A DNA stretch of 64,000 bases from Nostoc linckia FACHB-104 (GTDB taxonomy: Bacteria; Cyanobacteriota; Cyanobacteriia; Cyanobacteriales; Nostocaceae), in assembly GCF_014696615.1 (NCBI RefSeq), contig NZ_JACJQJ010000006.1:124001-188000 (forward strand). The letters are read 5' to 3'. Positions 19,988 through 29,207 of the stretch are shown here, piece after piece. The translations under genes and the position numbers were made by a program. Under the pieces are notes generated by a model. That model searched no databases. It was not told the origin of the DNA and saw nothing but the letters and a program-made list of their open reading frames with translations. Position 1 is the first letter of the stretch; every line of letters begins with the position of its first letter.

Positions 19988-21139
19988 ATGACAGACCAAC
20001 CTTCCGCTGCCACCCCGATGAATGCCGCTGCTATTCCTATGAATAGAGTGTCGGCATCTACCCCAATCAACGCGACTACTACTCCTAAGCCCGGTACCTC
20101 CTATTCAGGTAAGGCTATTCTTAGCGTTGATTTAGGTAGAACTTCTACTAAAACTTGCGTCAGCCGCGAACCAAACAATGTCATTTTTGTACCTGCAAAC
20201 GTCAAACAAATGTCCATCGAACAGGTACGTGGTGGTGTCTTTGAAGCCCGTGCTACTGACCCTTTAATGGATTTGTGGTTAGAGTACCAGGGTAGTGGCT
20301 ATGCTGTCGGTCAACTGGCAGCAGACTTTGGCGCTAATTTAGGCGTAGGTCAATCAAAAGTAGAGGATGCACTGGTAAAAGTTTTAGCTAGTGCTGGTTA
20401 CTTCAAGCTCAAAGACGAGATTTCAGTTGTTCTCGGTCTACCTTTTCTTTCGTTAGAACAATTTGAAAAGGAAAAATCACAACTGATTAGCCTGGTAAGT
20501 GGCCCTCATGTTTTAAACTTCCGTGGCGAATCTGTCTCGCTTAACGTTACCAAGGTTTGGGTTATGCCAGAAGGTTACGGTAGCTTGCTCTGGACAGAAG
20601 CTCAACCTCAAAAAGGTGCCACTGTTCCTGATTTTACGAAAATTTCAGTTGCCATTGTCGATATCGGGCATCAAACCATTGATTTGTTGATGGTCGATAA
20701 CTTCCGCTTTGCTCGTGGTGCTTCTAAGAGTGAAGATTTCGGGATGAATAAGTTTTATGAACTAGTAGCAGCTGAAATCGAAGGTGCGGATAGTCAATCG
20801 CTAGCATTAATTTCCGCGGTCAACAAATCCAAGGGCGAAAGATTCTACCGTCCCAAAGGTGCAAGCAAGCCTACCAACCTAGATGATTTTCTCCCCAATC
20901 TGACAGAAATGTTTTCCAGGGAAATTTGTAGCCGCGTCCTAGCATGGTTGCCAGAACGGGTTACAGATGTAATTATCACCGGAGGGGGTGGTCAATTCTT
21001 CTGGGAAGATGTACAACGTCTACTTAAGGAAGCTAAAATTAACGCTTATTTAGCTGCACCTTCCAGACAAGCCAATGCCTTGGGGCAATATATTTATGGA
21101 GAGGCGCAATTATCCGCCGTTCGCTCTTCTAGGGCTTAA
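19988..21139 (+). CDS. ParM/StbA-type actin-like ATPase
   Basis: The 383-residue protein has a low-complexity Ala/Thr/Pro leader (about 1-40) and then an actin/Hsp70-fold ATPase: phosphate-1 motif ILSVDLGRTSTKTCV, phosphate-2 motif VAIVDIGHQTIDLLMV and adenosine motif VIITGGGGQFFW. The arrangement and length match ParM/StbA and Alp proteins, which polymerise into filaments that push DNA apart, rather than MreB or FtsA. The next gene, 5 bases on, encodes a ParR-like protein, so the two form an operon. Context here looks chromosomal (thiC, pyrE, glnB nearby), which is unusual for ParM. The centromere-like site was looked for upstream and not found. Confidence 0.82.
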   Translation: MTDQPSAATPMNAAAIPMNRVSASTPINATTTPKPGTSYSGKAILSVDLGRTSTKTCVSREPNNVIFVPANVKQMSIEQVRGGVFEARATDPLMDLWLEYQGSGYAVGQLAADFGANLGVGQSKVEDALVKVLASAGYFKLKDEISVVLGLPFLSLEQFEKEKSQLISLVSGPHVLNFRGESVSLNVTKVWVMPEGYGSLLWTEAQPQKGATVPDFTKISVAIVDIGHQTIDLLMVDNFRFARGASKSEDFGMNKFYELVAAEIEGADSQSLALISAVNKSKGERFYRPKGASKPTNLDDFLPNLTEMFSREICSRVLAWLPERVTDVIITGGGGQFFWEDVQRLLKEAKINAYLAAPSRQANALGQYIYGEAQLSAVRSSRA

Positions 21140-21144
21140 AACTG

Positions 21145-21654
21145 ATGTTCCAATGGTCAAAAAAAGTAGTGAAATCGGTCACGTTCAATCCAGGGGTCGC
21201 TGATGAAAGTTTGTTGGCGCTTGTAGAAAGCTATTTGGAGAAACAAGTCGATAAAACTTTCAGCGACCTGTGTAAAGAAGCTCTATGGCAGTCTTTATGT
21301 GTACCGGAATCAGTCAAACCTGTTCCGCAAACAACAACAGCAGCAACAGATGCGGTTGAACAACAAATCGGTAAACTGCAAAATCAACTGGCTGACCTTG
21401 AGGAACGTTTTTTTGCCAAGGAATCTCATCGTCTGGAGGTAATGGAAAGCCAGATTATGCAACTTACTCAACAAGTTGCCCACTTGGCTATCATGGTCGC
21501 TGAACGACCAGTGATTCAGTATTCATATCCAACAACATCAGCCCCAGCAACCCCAGTAGTGGAAGTAGTAAATAATACTTATTCTCCACCTCCACCACCT
21601 CAAGAGGTTGACCCCGTAATCAGCCGACTTAGCCAGTTTCTCGATGATTTTTAA
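21145..21654 (+). CDS. ParR-like ribbon-helix-helix / coiled-coil adaptor
   Basis: Residues about 10-50 have the layout of a ribbon-helix-helix DNA-binding unit as in ParR/CopG: a short strand (SVTFNPG), helix A (DESLLALVESYLEKQ) and helix B (TFSDLCKEALWQSL). A coiled coil follows at about 72-115 (QIGKLQNQLADLEERFF, LEVMESQIMQLTQQVAHL). Then come a Pro-rich linker (SPPPPPPQE) and a short acidic helix at the end (VISRLSQFLDDF). It is the expected partner of the ParM-like ATPase, five bases upstream. The C-terminal helix could be the filament-contact segment, by analogy with plasmid R1 ParR. This is inference from layout. Confidence 0.65.
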   Translation: MFQWSKKVVKSVTFNPGVADESLLALVESYLEKQVDKTFSDLCKEALWQSLCVPESVKPVPQTTTAATDAVEQQIGKLQNQLADLEERFFAKESHRLEVMESQIMQLTQQVAHLAIMVAERPVIQYSYPTTSAPATPVVEVVNNTYSPPPPPQEVDPVISRLSQFLDDF

Positions 21655-21694
21655 ATTACCATCAGGGTTTTAAGCATCTTGTGCTGTTTTTCTA

Positions 21695-21724
21695 AATCCT
21701 TAATAGGGAAAACTATTAAGGATT
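21695..21724 (+). terminator. Hairpin after the ParMR-like operon
   Basis: AATCCTTAATAG (21695-21706) and CTATTAAGGATT (21713-21724) form a perfect 12-bp stem with a GGAAAA loop, 40 bases after the stop codon. The following sequence is AT-rich but not a strict T run, so termination is likely rather than certain. Confidence 0.6.
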
Positions 21725-21980
21725 ATTAATATTTGTATATACTTTTATATTTATTTAAAGATGTAATAGCTGCGCTAAAACTCTCTCTTGGAGTCGTTAG
21801 GCGAAAGCTAAGGCAGTTTTTCGCCAACTCAGAACGCCATCTTTTTCCTTTCAGAAAGGGGAAGAGTTGATTGGCTATTTATGCTTAGTAGCAATTATAC
21901 TTAGTATTACACTAGAATTTTTTACACAGGATACTGTATAAAATAGTAGAATCCGCAGGTAAAAAATTTAGGATACCTCC

Positions 21981-23417
21981 ATGCCAGTTGTAGCGAACTC
22001 CATCAAATTTGGTACAGACGGCTGGCGAGGCGTGATTGGTGATGAGTTCACCTTTGAACGCCTCGCCTTGGTTGCACCAGTAGCAGCAAAAGTATTATAT
22101 GATACGTATTTTCCTAGCGTAGGTAGCCGGACGATCATTGTTGGTTACGATCGCCGATTTATGGCGGAAGACTTTGCCCGTGTTGTAGCCGATGCTGTTA
22201 CCGCTGTTGGATTTGATGTGCTACTTAGCGAAACCTATGCACCCACCCCAGCTTTTAGTTGGGCGGCGAAACAACTTAATGCTTTGGGCGCATTGGTAAT
22301 TACAGCTAGCCATAATCCTGGCACATATTTAGGTTTAAAAGTTAAGGGATATTTCGGGGGTTCGGTATCACCCGAAGTTACAAAAGAGATAGAAGCGCTG
22401 TTACCAGAAGGAATACCGACAGTAGATACTCCTGGCAAATTAGATACATTTGATCCTTGGCCCAGCTACACTGCAGGTTTAGAGCAGAAAGTTGATATTG
22501 CTAAACTTAGAGATGCCATAGCCTCTGGGAAACTGACCGTATTTGCTGATGTTATGCATGGAGCAGCTGCTGGTGGATTAGCTAGATTACTAGGCGATCG
22601 CGTCCATGAAATCAACAGCAATCGCGATCCTTTATTTGGTGGTGGCGCACCAGAACCCTTACCTAAATACCTTTCAAAGCTATTTGAGGTGATTAAAACT
22701 CATCACCAAACCAATCAAACTGATTTAGCCGTTGGATTAGTTTTTGATGGGGATTGCGATCGCATCGCAGCCGTAGACGGATCAGCCAATTTTTTGAGTT
22801 CTCAGGTGCTGATCCCAATATTAATTGACCATTTAACCTTACGGCGCAATTTTAGCGGTGAAATTGTCAAAACAGTAAGTGGTTCTGACTTGATTCCCCT
22901 AGTGGCAAAATTACATAACCTCTCAGTGTTTGAGACAGCAGTGGGTTACAAATACATTGCTGACAGAATGCTAGCCGCAGAGGTGTTGTTAGGGGGCGAA
23001 GAGTCTGGTGGAATTGGCTATGGTAGCCATATCCCCGAACGAGACGCACTGCTATCAGCCTTGTATGTTCTGGAAGCAATCGTGGAATCTGGAAAAGATT
23101 TAGGCGAATATTATCAGCACTTACAAAAGCAAACTAATTTCACATCAGCCTATGATCGCATTGATTTACCCCTAGCGAGTATGGAAGTGCGATCGCGTCT
23201 TTTACAACAACTGCAAACCCAACCTTTAACGGAAATTGCTGGACAAGCCGTAATTGACTGCAACACTATTGACGGTTACAAATTCCGGTTGGCTGACAAT
23301 AGTTGGTTAATGATTCGTTTTAGCGGTACTGAACCAGTATTACGCCTGTACTGCGAAGCCGCGACACTCGAGCGAGTACATCAAACTCTTGCTTGGGCGA
23401 AACACTGGGCAGAGTAA
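21981..23417 (+). CDS. Phosphoglucomutase/phosphomannomutase family protein
   Basis: A 478-residue alpha-D-phosphohexomutase. All four family loops are present: the phosphate-carrying serine in ITASHNPGTYLGLK, metal-binding DGDCDRI, sugar-binding GGEESGGIG, and the C-terminal phosphate loop RFSGTEPVLRLY. It opens with the family N-terminus IKFGTDGWRGVIGDEFT. It interconverts sugar 1- and 6-phosphates, supplying nucleotide sugars for glycogen or cell-envelope synthesis. Glucose versus mannose preference cannot be settled by reading, although GEESGG is typical of the group. Confidence 0.93.
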   Translation: MPVVANSIKFGTDGWRGVIGDEFTFERLALVAPVAAKVLYDTYFPSVGSRTIIVGYDRRFMAEDFARVVADAVTAVGFDVLLSETYAPTPAFSWAAKQLNALGALVITASHNPGTYLGLKVKGYFGGSVSPEVTKEIEALLPEGIPTVDTPGKLDTFDPWPSYTAGLEQKVDIAKLRDAIASGKLTVFADVMHGAAAGGLARLLGDRVHEINSNRDPLFGGGAPEPLPKYLSKLFEVIKTHHQTNQTDLAVGLVFDGDCDRIAAVDGSANFLSSQVLIPILIDHLTLRRNFSGEIVKTVSGSDLIPLVAKLHNLSVFETAVGYKYIADRMLAAEVLLGGEESGGIGYGSHIPERDALLSALYVLEAIVESGKDLGEYYQHLQKQTNFTSAYDRIDLPLASMEVRSRLLQQLQTQPLTEIAGQAVIDCNTIDGYKFRLADNSWLMIRFSGTEPVLRLYCEAATLERVHQTLAWAKHWAE

Positions 23418-23469
23418 AATTAGTCAAAAGTCGAGAGTCCAGAGTCCAAAGTCCAAAATCCAAAATCAT

Positions 23470-23535
23470 AATACTTGACCTTTGACCCTTGACCCTTGAC
23501 CTTTGACCTTTGACCCTTGACCTTTGACCTTTGAC
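23470..23535 (+). repeat. TGACCTT-type heptanucleotide tandem repeat
   Basis: About eight consecutive 7-base units alternating TGACCTT and TGACCCT run up to the rdgB start codon; the last unit is TGACACA followed immediately by TG of the ATG. This is the short-tandem-repeat family of Nostocales. It replaces any visible Shine-Dalgarno sequence for rdgB. Confidence 0.9.
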
Positions 23536-23537
23536 AC

Positions 23538-24122
23538 ATGACTAAACTACTTGTAGTAGCCACAGGAAATCCAGGTAAATTGCGGGAAATGCAAGAATAC
23601 TTGGTTGAGTCTGGTTGGCAATTAACTCTAAAACCAGAAGAATTAGAAATTGAAGAGACAGGTGAGACTTTTGCTGCAAATGCTTGTCTTAAAGCTTCCC
23701 AAGTTGCCAAAGCTACGAAAAGTTGGGCAATTGCGGATGATTCTGGCTTACAAGTAGATGCATTAGATAGCGCTCCAGGGGTGTATTCTGCACGTTATGG
23801 CAAGACTGACTCAGAACGTATTGCTAGGGTATTGAACGAATTAGGTAGCGAAGTCAATCGTAAAGCGCAATTTGTGTGTGCCGTGGCGATCGCTAATCCT
23901 CATGGTGCGATCATTTTAGAATCTGAAGGGGTTTGTCATGGCACAATACTCCATGCACCTCGTGGGACTCGTGGGTTTGGCTACGATCCAATTTTTTACG
24001 TTCCAGATAAGCAATTAACCTTTGCAGAAATGACACCACAGTTAAAGAGGTCAATTAGCCATCGAGGTAAAGCTTTTGAATCTTTACTGCCTAAACTGGC
24101 AGGGTTGAATAGTAAATTTTGA
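23538..24122 (+). CDS. rdgB: XTP/dITP diphosphohydrolase (Ham1/RdgB)
   Basis: The enzyme hydrolyses non-canonical purine triphosphates (dITP, XTP, ITP) to monophosphates, keeping them out of nucleic acids. Motifs: VVATGNPGKLREMQ at the N-terminus, ETFAANACLKA, the catalytic-Asp segment WAIADDSGLQVDAL, SARYG, and RGFGYDPIFYVP plus SHRGKAF near the end. The length of 194 residues is normal. The ATG directly follows the heptamer repeat array, so the 5' untranslated region is repeat-derived and lacks a clear ribosome-binding site. Confidence 0.96.
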   Translation: MTKLLVVATGNPGKLREMQEYLVESGWQLTLKPEELEIEETGETFAANACLKASQVAKATKSWAIADDSGLQVDALDSAPGVYSARYGKTDSERIARVLNELGSEVNRKAQFVCAVAIANPHGAIILESEGVCHGTILHAPRGTRGFGYDPIFYVPDKQLTFAEMTPQLKRSISHRGKAFESLLPKLAGLNSKF

Positions 24123-24375
24123 TTTGGATAAATGCGTCAAATTTGACAATCTCAAGTCTTAACTTAGATTTATTTTGTGATTCAAAGATGAAATCCTTTA
24201 ATAAGTTCTGAATTTGAGCCTATTACGTCAAAATATTAGCTTTTTTAGTTTGCAACTCAGCTATGCCAGTTGCTGCAAATGAGGATAACCTCAACGCCAG
24301 CTACCTACAACGGGACAACTGTTTTCAGTGCTGGCTTTGCAACGCACTGGCTTATGAAAACTGAAGCTTCAGAAT

Positions 24376-24750
<375 letters not shown>

Positions 24751-24823
24751 CTATCTAAGCAGATCCCTTGTCACAGACTTTAACTAGTAGGATTATTTTA
24801 AAAATAATATGTAATAATTTACG

Positions 24824-24863
24824 ACTTTATTTGCCATAGGGGAACAATTGTAAAATTAACCAC
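24824..24863 (-). promoter_or_regulatory. Predicted NtcA-activated promoter of glnB
   Basis: On the minus strand, GTG-N8-TAC occupies 24863-24850, one base from the NtcA consensus GTA-N8-TAC. It is followed after 20 bases by TAAAGT (24829-24824), matching the TAN3T -10 box. Consensus NtcA class II promoters have 20-24 bases between the two. The start codon is about 110 bases downstream. Prediction from pattern only; the first half-site has one mismatch. Confidence 0.65.
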
Positions 24864-24906
24864 GATAAATCTGACTAATTGAATAGTCGTTATGGTTATG
24901 ACATGA

Positions 24907-24935
24907 GAAAAAATCCCTCTATTTAACATTAGAGG
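24907..24935 (-). terminator. Intrinsic terminator of the coiled-coil membrane protein gene
   Basis: On the minus strand CCTCTA (24935-24930) pairs with TAGAGG (24921-24916), followed by GATTTTTT. It lies about 115 bases after the stop codon at 25051 and just ahead of the glnB promoter, insulating glnB from upstream transcription. Confidence 0.75.
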
Positions 24936-25050
24936 ATGTGTGTGTTACGACTATTTTTTATATAAATTCCCTGATTTAACCTCTAGGAGTTGAGCAAGTA
25001 ATTTAAGAGCAATTGTGTAAGCAGCTAAAGACAAAAACAAAAAAGGGGAA

Positions 25051-25683
25051 TTAACGACTTTGATGTTCAAAAAAGGGACGCACAACCAAATACCCAGCGG
25101 TGAAAGCAGTTAGCATAATTAATAAAATTGAGATTGCTAACCACCATCCACTTATTTCCTTGGGTTCTGACTCAGTAGGCCCATAATATCTGACCTCTTC
25201 CTCTTCTATTAATATTGTTTCCGGTATTGACGGTAGCATTTCTGTTACAGGTACAGAAACATGGTTGCGATCGCCTTTAGCGCTGGTAACTTCGGGTTTA
25301 GCAGGCGGACGGGGGCGTGCAACTTGCTGACGTGGACGTGCTTCCTTAGCTGGAGGCTGAGTTGCGGCTGCACTTTTCGCCTCATTTTTCACCTCAGGGT
25401 TAGGTGCTGGGCGATCGCTTGGCTTAGCAGGTGGCTGAGTTGGTACATCCACCAACTTTTGCAAATGCAATAAAGACTGAACTACTTTAGTAATTTCTTG
25501 GCGCAGCAGTTGATTTTCTTGCACTAGTTTGTGATTTTTAGATGTAAGTGCATCTATTTGTATCTGTGCTGTTTTTAACTCATCCGCCAACTCCCGATAT
25601 ACTGACAGTGGTACAGACGGAGGCTGTGCTGGAGCCTTGTCTGCATCTGGATTGTAATAAATAGAACTTGTAGTTGTTACCAT
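25051..25683 (-). CDS. Coiled-coil, single-pass membrane protein of unknown function
   Basis: The 210-residue protein has a coiled coil at about 25-75 (LADELKTAQIQIDALTSKNHKL, QENQLLRQEITKVVQSLLHLQ). A long Pro/Ala/Lys-rich linker follows (about 80-135). Near the end is one transmembrane helix (WWLAISILLIMLTAFTAGYLVV) with a short basic tail. It should be tail-anchored with most of the protein in the cytoplasm. I do not recognise a named family. It stands alone upstream of glnB, separated by a terminator. Confidence 0.7.
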   Translation of the reverse strand: MVTTTSSIYYNPDADKAPAQPPSVPLSVYRELADELKTAQIQIDALTSKNHKLVQENQLLRQEITKVVQSLLHLQKLVDVPTQPPAKPSDRPAPNPEVKNEAKSAAATQPPAKEARPRQQVARPRPPAKPEVTSAKGDRNHVSVPVTEMLPSIPETILIEEEEVRYYGPTESEPKEISGWWLAISILLIMLTAFTAGYLVVRPFFEHQSR

Positions 25684-25816
25684 TTGTCGCCTGGTATTAA
25701 AAATCGAAGTAATTCATTATGTTGTAGAGATAGTATCAGAGATAGTCAACTCTGAAACCATGCTGAAGAATAATTGAAAAATTATTGAATAGAGAAAAAA
25801 GTAGGGATTGGGGATT

Positions 25817-25844
25817 GGGTAATGGGTAATGGGTAATGGGTGAT
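25817..25844. repeat. GGGTAAT heptanucleotide tandem repeat
   Basis: Three GGGTAAT units and a GGGTGAT unit in tandem, followed by CTCCCTCATCTCCCTCATC just beyond the thiD stop codon. Same short-tandem-repeat class as elsewhere in the window. Confidence 0.9.
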
Positions 25845-25876
25845 AGGTATTTATTATTTCTCCCTCATCTCCCTCA

Positions 25877-26707
25877 TCACTTAGCCTCTCTCTGAAGCAA
25901 AGGGAAAAAATGACCCACAGGGCCTTGTCCTTTGCCAATATCTAGGGAATAAGTGAGTGCAGTTGTAACATAGTTTTTTGCTTGCTGCACTGCTGTTAAT
26001 AGGTCTTTGTTCTGAGCTAGATTGGCGGCGATCGCAGCTGATAAAGTACAACCAGTACCGTGGGTATTTTTTGTCTCGACTACTTGGGTAGTTATAGTTT
26101 CTAGATTTTGCCCATCAAACCAGATATCAACACCACGTAAGTTTCCTTGCATACCTCCACCTTTGACTAAAACTGCTTTTGCACCTAATTTACGGTGAAT
26201 GCTTTCGGCGGCTGCTTGCATATCTTCCAGGGAATTAATCGTTAAACCACTCATAATTTGGGCTTCATAGCGGTTTGGTGTGACAATAGCAGCTTGCGGT
26301 ACTAAAGCACTACAAAGAGTTTGTACAGCATCATCATCAATCAATTGTGCCCCTGTGCGTGAAACCATTACTGGATCTACTACTAGGTTATTGATTTTCC
26401 AAGCTTCAACTTGTTGAGCAACAGCTAAGATAATCTCCTTATTAAGTAACATTCCTGTTTTTGCAGCTTGTACACCAATATCCTCAACTACCGCCTGAAT
26501 TTGCGCTACTACAGCCTCAACAGGTATAGCATCAACTCGAATTACCCCCAAGGTATTTTGCGCCGTGATACAGGTAATAGCACTAGTTCCGTGGACACAG
26601 TGAAAAGCAAAAGTGCGTAAATCCGTTTGAATTCCCGCACCACCACCACTATCGGAGCCAGCAATAGTTAAAGCAACAGGTATCTTTGATTGTGTAACAG
26701 CGTTCAT
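25877..26707 (-). CDS. thiD: Hydroxymethylpyrimidine/phosphomethylpyrimidine kinase
   Basis: ThiD phosphorylates HMP and then HMP-P to HMP-PP for coupling by ThiE, acting after ThiC. Motifs: VALTIAGSDSGGGAGIQTDL at the start (substrate loop), GVQAAKTGML, VVDPVMVSRTGAQLI, and the ribokinase-superfamily anion hole TKNTHGTGCTLSAAIAANLA. I start at the ATG at 26707 (MNAVTQSK); a TTG five codons upstream is possible. No thiE fusion is present. No TPP riboswitch is seen upstream, unlike thiC. Confidence 0.95.
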   Translation of the reverse strand: MNAVTQSKIPVALTIAGSDSGGGAGIQTDLRTFAFHCVHGTSAITCITAQNTLGVIRVDAIPVEAVVAQIQAVVEDIGVQAAKTGMLLNKEIILAVAQQVEAWKINNLVVDPVMVSRTGAQLIDDDAVQTLCSALVPQAAIVTPNRYEAQIMSGLTINSLEDMQAAAESIHRKLGAKAVLVKGGGMQGNLRGVDIWFDGQNLETITTQVVETKNTHGTGCTLSAAIAANLAQNKDLLTAVQQAKNYVTTALTYSLDIGKGQGPVGHFFPLLQREAK

Positions 26708-26794
26708 CTGATTTAAGGTCAAAAGTTAAAGGCTAAGAGTTCAGGGTCAAGAGTTCAGTATATTTATTTATCTTGAATTATTAAATGTTTTGTT

Positions 26795-26832
26795 CCCATT
26801 ACCCATTAACCATTACCCATTACCCATTACCC
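26795..26832. repeat. CCCATTA heptanucleotide tandem repeat overlapping a gene end
   Basis: About five tandem CCCATTA/ACCATTA units run into the 3' end of the minus-strand gene at 26820. On that strand the units read GGGTAATGGGTAA, so they encode the last residues (Gly-Asn-Gly) and the stop codon. Confidence 0.9.
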
Positions 26833-27236
26833 AATTTGCTTTGTAAATACTTCCCCCATTCTGCTGCTAAAGGGATTTCTGTGAAGGGAACTTTTACAGA
26901 TTTGGCTGGTTCGGGAAAGAGAAACTCTAACTCAATCTGACGACCTTTTTCTGGTGGAGATTCTAAATTAGATAATTTGTCATCGACTAAAAGATTGATT
27001 GTTTGGACATCACCTAAAGAAAAGGTTTCTAGTTTAATTGGCCCTTTAGGTGTAGGGTTTCCCCAGGTTATATTGTTACCTTTTTGACCCAATACTGCAT
27101 AGATATCATACTTTGCACGTTCAAATTGCTCGGCCCAGGTACGGTAAGCTTCAACTTTTTGATACTCTTTTGAGCCTTGCCAAGCCAACCAGAAAAACAT
27201 TGCTAACAGCGGCAACCACAATAGACCATGTTCCAT
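26820..27236 (-). CDS. Membrane-anchored protein of unknown function
   Basis: A 138-residue protein with an N-terminal membrane segment (GLLWLPLLAMFFWLAWQG), a short amphipathic helix (EYQKVEAYRTWAEQFERAKYD) and a beta-rich soluble part ending in FTEIPLAAEWGKYLQSKLGNG. It looks like a conserved cyanobacterial protein. Its last three residues and stop codon come from the adjacent heptanucleotide repeat. It is divergent from the subtilase gene at 27354, 117 bases away. Confidence 0.7.
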   Translation of the reverse strand: MEHGLLWLPLLAMFFWLAWQGSKEYQKVEAYRTWAEQFERAKYDIYAVLGQKGNNITWGNPTPKGPIKLETFSLGDVQTINLLVDDKLSNLESPPEKGRQIELEFLFPEPAKSVKVPFTEIPLAAEWGKYLQSKLGNG

Positions 27237-27353
27237 TGTTTCAACAGTCCTGAGTACTAAGTGAAAGTTTTAACTAAAGTGCAAAATACACCAACTAGGG
27301 GCACAGATAAGTTATCGTAGTGAGCAACTGGCAAAAAGCGGTGATGACTTTAT

Positions 27354-29207
27354 ATGAGAAGGCTTATATTATTTTGCTTGTTTCTCATTGGGCTGGGGGC
27401 TGCTGTATTTGGGTTCCTCAATTTTCAGGGACTAGCAGCCAAAGGTGAGTTTGAGACAATTCTGCTTGATTTTCGTGAAGATATACCCAAAGAGGTAGTA
27501 GAGAAAAACTTGCAAGCGATCGCTCAACAATATCAGGTTACACCCCAACTCGATAATAAATTTTCAGCAAAAGATAATGTGTATATTATCAGAGGCGATC
27601 GCCAACTGCTGAAAAAACTGCAAAAATCAAAATTCAAGTCGGCTACAGAATTTATCGAGCCAAATTATATTTACAACAATATTCCCCAACCGGGTGAATT
27701 TGCTTATTTGGGAGAATTTTTAAAACCCGATGAAGATGAAGAGAATGTAACTCCCTCATTAACTGGCCCCAATGACCAGTATTACAGTAAGCAGTGGAAC
27801 TTGCATAATATTGGCATTGAAGGCGCGTGGAGTCAAACCAAGGGTAGTGGCATTACGGTTGCTGTCATTGACACTGGGATCACTCGCGTGCGGGACTTAT
27901 ATGAAACGAAATTTGTCAAAGGCTACGATTTCGTTAACGATAGGGAAGAAGCCAAGGATGATAACGGTCATGGTACCCATGTTGCAGGTACTATAGCCCA
28001 AGCTACCAATAATAAATATGGTGTAGCTGGTATTGCCTACGAAGCCAATCTCATGCCATTGAAGGTATTGAATGAGTATGGTGGTGGTACAGTTGCCGAT
28101 ATTGCCGAAGCCATTAAATTTGCTGCTGATAAAGGCGCAGATGTCATTAATATGAGCTTGGGTGGTGGCGGTGAAAGCCAGTTAATGAAGCAAGCCATTG
28201 ACTATGCCCACAACAAAGGTGTTGTGATTGTGGCGGCGGCTGGTAACGAAAACGCGAATGGTGCTAGCTATCCAGCACGTTATCCCCATGTCATTGGCGT
28301 TTCGGCATATGGCCCAGATAGCGAAAAAGCCCCATATTCCAATTTTGGTGCTGGTGTTGATATTTCTGCCCCTGGTGGTAGTGATGCTGGCAAGATTCTC
28401 CAAGAAACCATCAATGAGCAAGGTGAAGGGGTTTTCCTTGGCTTCCAAGGTACAAGTATGGCATCTCCCCACGTTGCTGGTGTAGCGGCATTAATCAGAG
28501 CTAAAGGTATCACAGACCCGGATGAAGTTTTAAAAGTCCTCAAACAGTCTTCCAGAGTTATTCAAGAGGATGGTTTGAACTACTACGGTGCTGGGCTACT
28601 AAATGCTGAAGCCGCTGTTAAACTTGCCACTGAAGGTCAAATTAGCTTCTCTGATTTCTTCCGTTGGTTAAGGGATAACGGCTATCTCAACCCTGGATTT
28701 TGGATTGATGGCGGTGCTGTAGCGCTGTTACCCAAAATTTTGATGGTAGTTGGTTCTTATCTACTAGCTTGGTTTTTAAGAGTTTACTTTCCTTTCACCT
28801 GGAGTTGGTCTTTATCCAGCGGTTTAATTGCTGGCAGTTCAGGGTTATTTTTCCTCAAGGGAATTTATATCTTTGACCTTCCCCAATGGCCTTTCCGGCT
28901 TTTGGGTAGTTCCATCCCCGAATTAGGTAACAGTCTCCAAGGAACTGGTGATTTAAATCCATTGTTTGCCAGCGTATTAATTCCCATAGTTCTCGTTGCA
29001 TTACTACTGGGACATCCTAGCGGCAAATGGTTTGCCATTGGCTCTACCCTTGGTGTCGCAGCTTGTTTAACAGTCAGTGCCGTTTACGATCCTACTGTTT
29101 GGGGTTTGGGCAGTAGCTACTTAGCTCGAGTTTTCTTGATTGCTAATGCTCTACTGTGTTATGGATTAGCTCGGTTAGCGTTAAAAAACGAAAGGCAAGT
29201 AGCTTAG
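27354..29207 (+). CDS. Subtilisin-family (S8) serine protease with C-terminal membrane domain
   Basis: The 617-residue protein has a signal/anchor (LILFCLFLIGLGAAVFGFL), a propeptide-like region to about 125, and an S8 catalytic domain. The triad is visible as Asp173 (VAVIDTGIT), His206 (HGTHVAGTIA) and Ser368 (GTSMASPHVAGVAAL), with Asn at AAAGNENA for the oxyanion hole. After about 455 come several hydrophobic helices (PKILMVVGSYLLAWFL, GLIAGSSGLFFLKG, FASVLIPIVLVALLL), so it should be tethered with the protease outside the cytoplasm. The membrane C-terminus distinguishes it from secreted subtilisins. Substrates are unknown. Confidence 0.93.
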   Translation: MRRLILFCLFLIGLGAAVFGFLNFQGLAAKGEFETILLDFREDIPKEVVEKNLQAIAQQYQVTPQLDNKFSAKDNVYIIRGDRQLLKKLQKSKFKSATEFIEPNYIYNNIPQPGEFAYLGEFLKPDEDEENVTPSLTGPNDQYYSKQWNLHNIGIEGAWSQTKGSGITVAVIDTGITRVRDLYETKFVKGYDFVNDREEAKDDNGHGTHVAGTIAQATNNKYGVAGIAYEANLMPLKVLNEYGGGTVADIAEAIKFAADKGADVINMSLGGGGESQLMKQAIDYAHNKGVVIVAAAGNENANGASYPARYPHVIGVSAYGPDSEKAPYSNFGAGVDISAPGGSDAGKILQETINEQGEGVFLGFQGTSMASPHVAGVAALIRAKGITDPDEVLKVLKQSSRVIQEDGLNYYGAGLLNAEAAVKLATEGQISFSDFFRWLRDNGYLNPGFWIDGGAVALLPKILMVVGSYLLAWFLRVYFPFTWSWSLSSGLIAGSSGLFFLKGIYIFDLPQWPFRLLGSSIPELGNSLQGTGDLNPLFASVLIPIVLVALLLGHPSGKWFAIGSTLGVAACLTVSAVYDPTVWGLGSSYLARVFLIANALLCYGLARLALKNERQVA

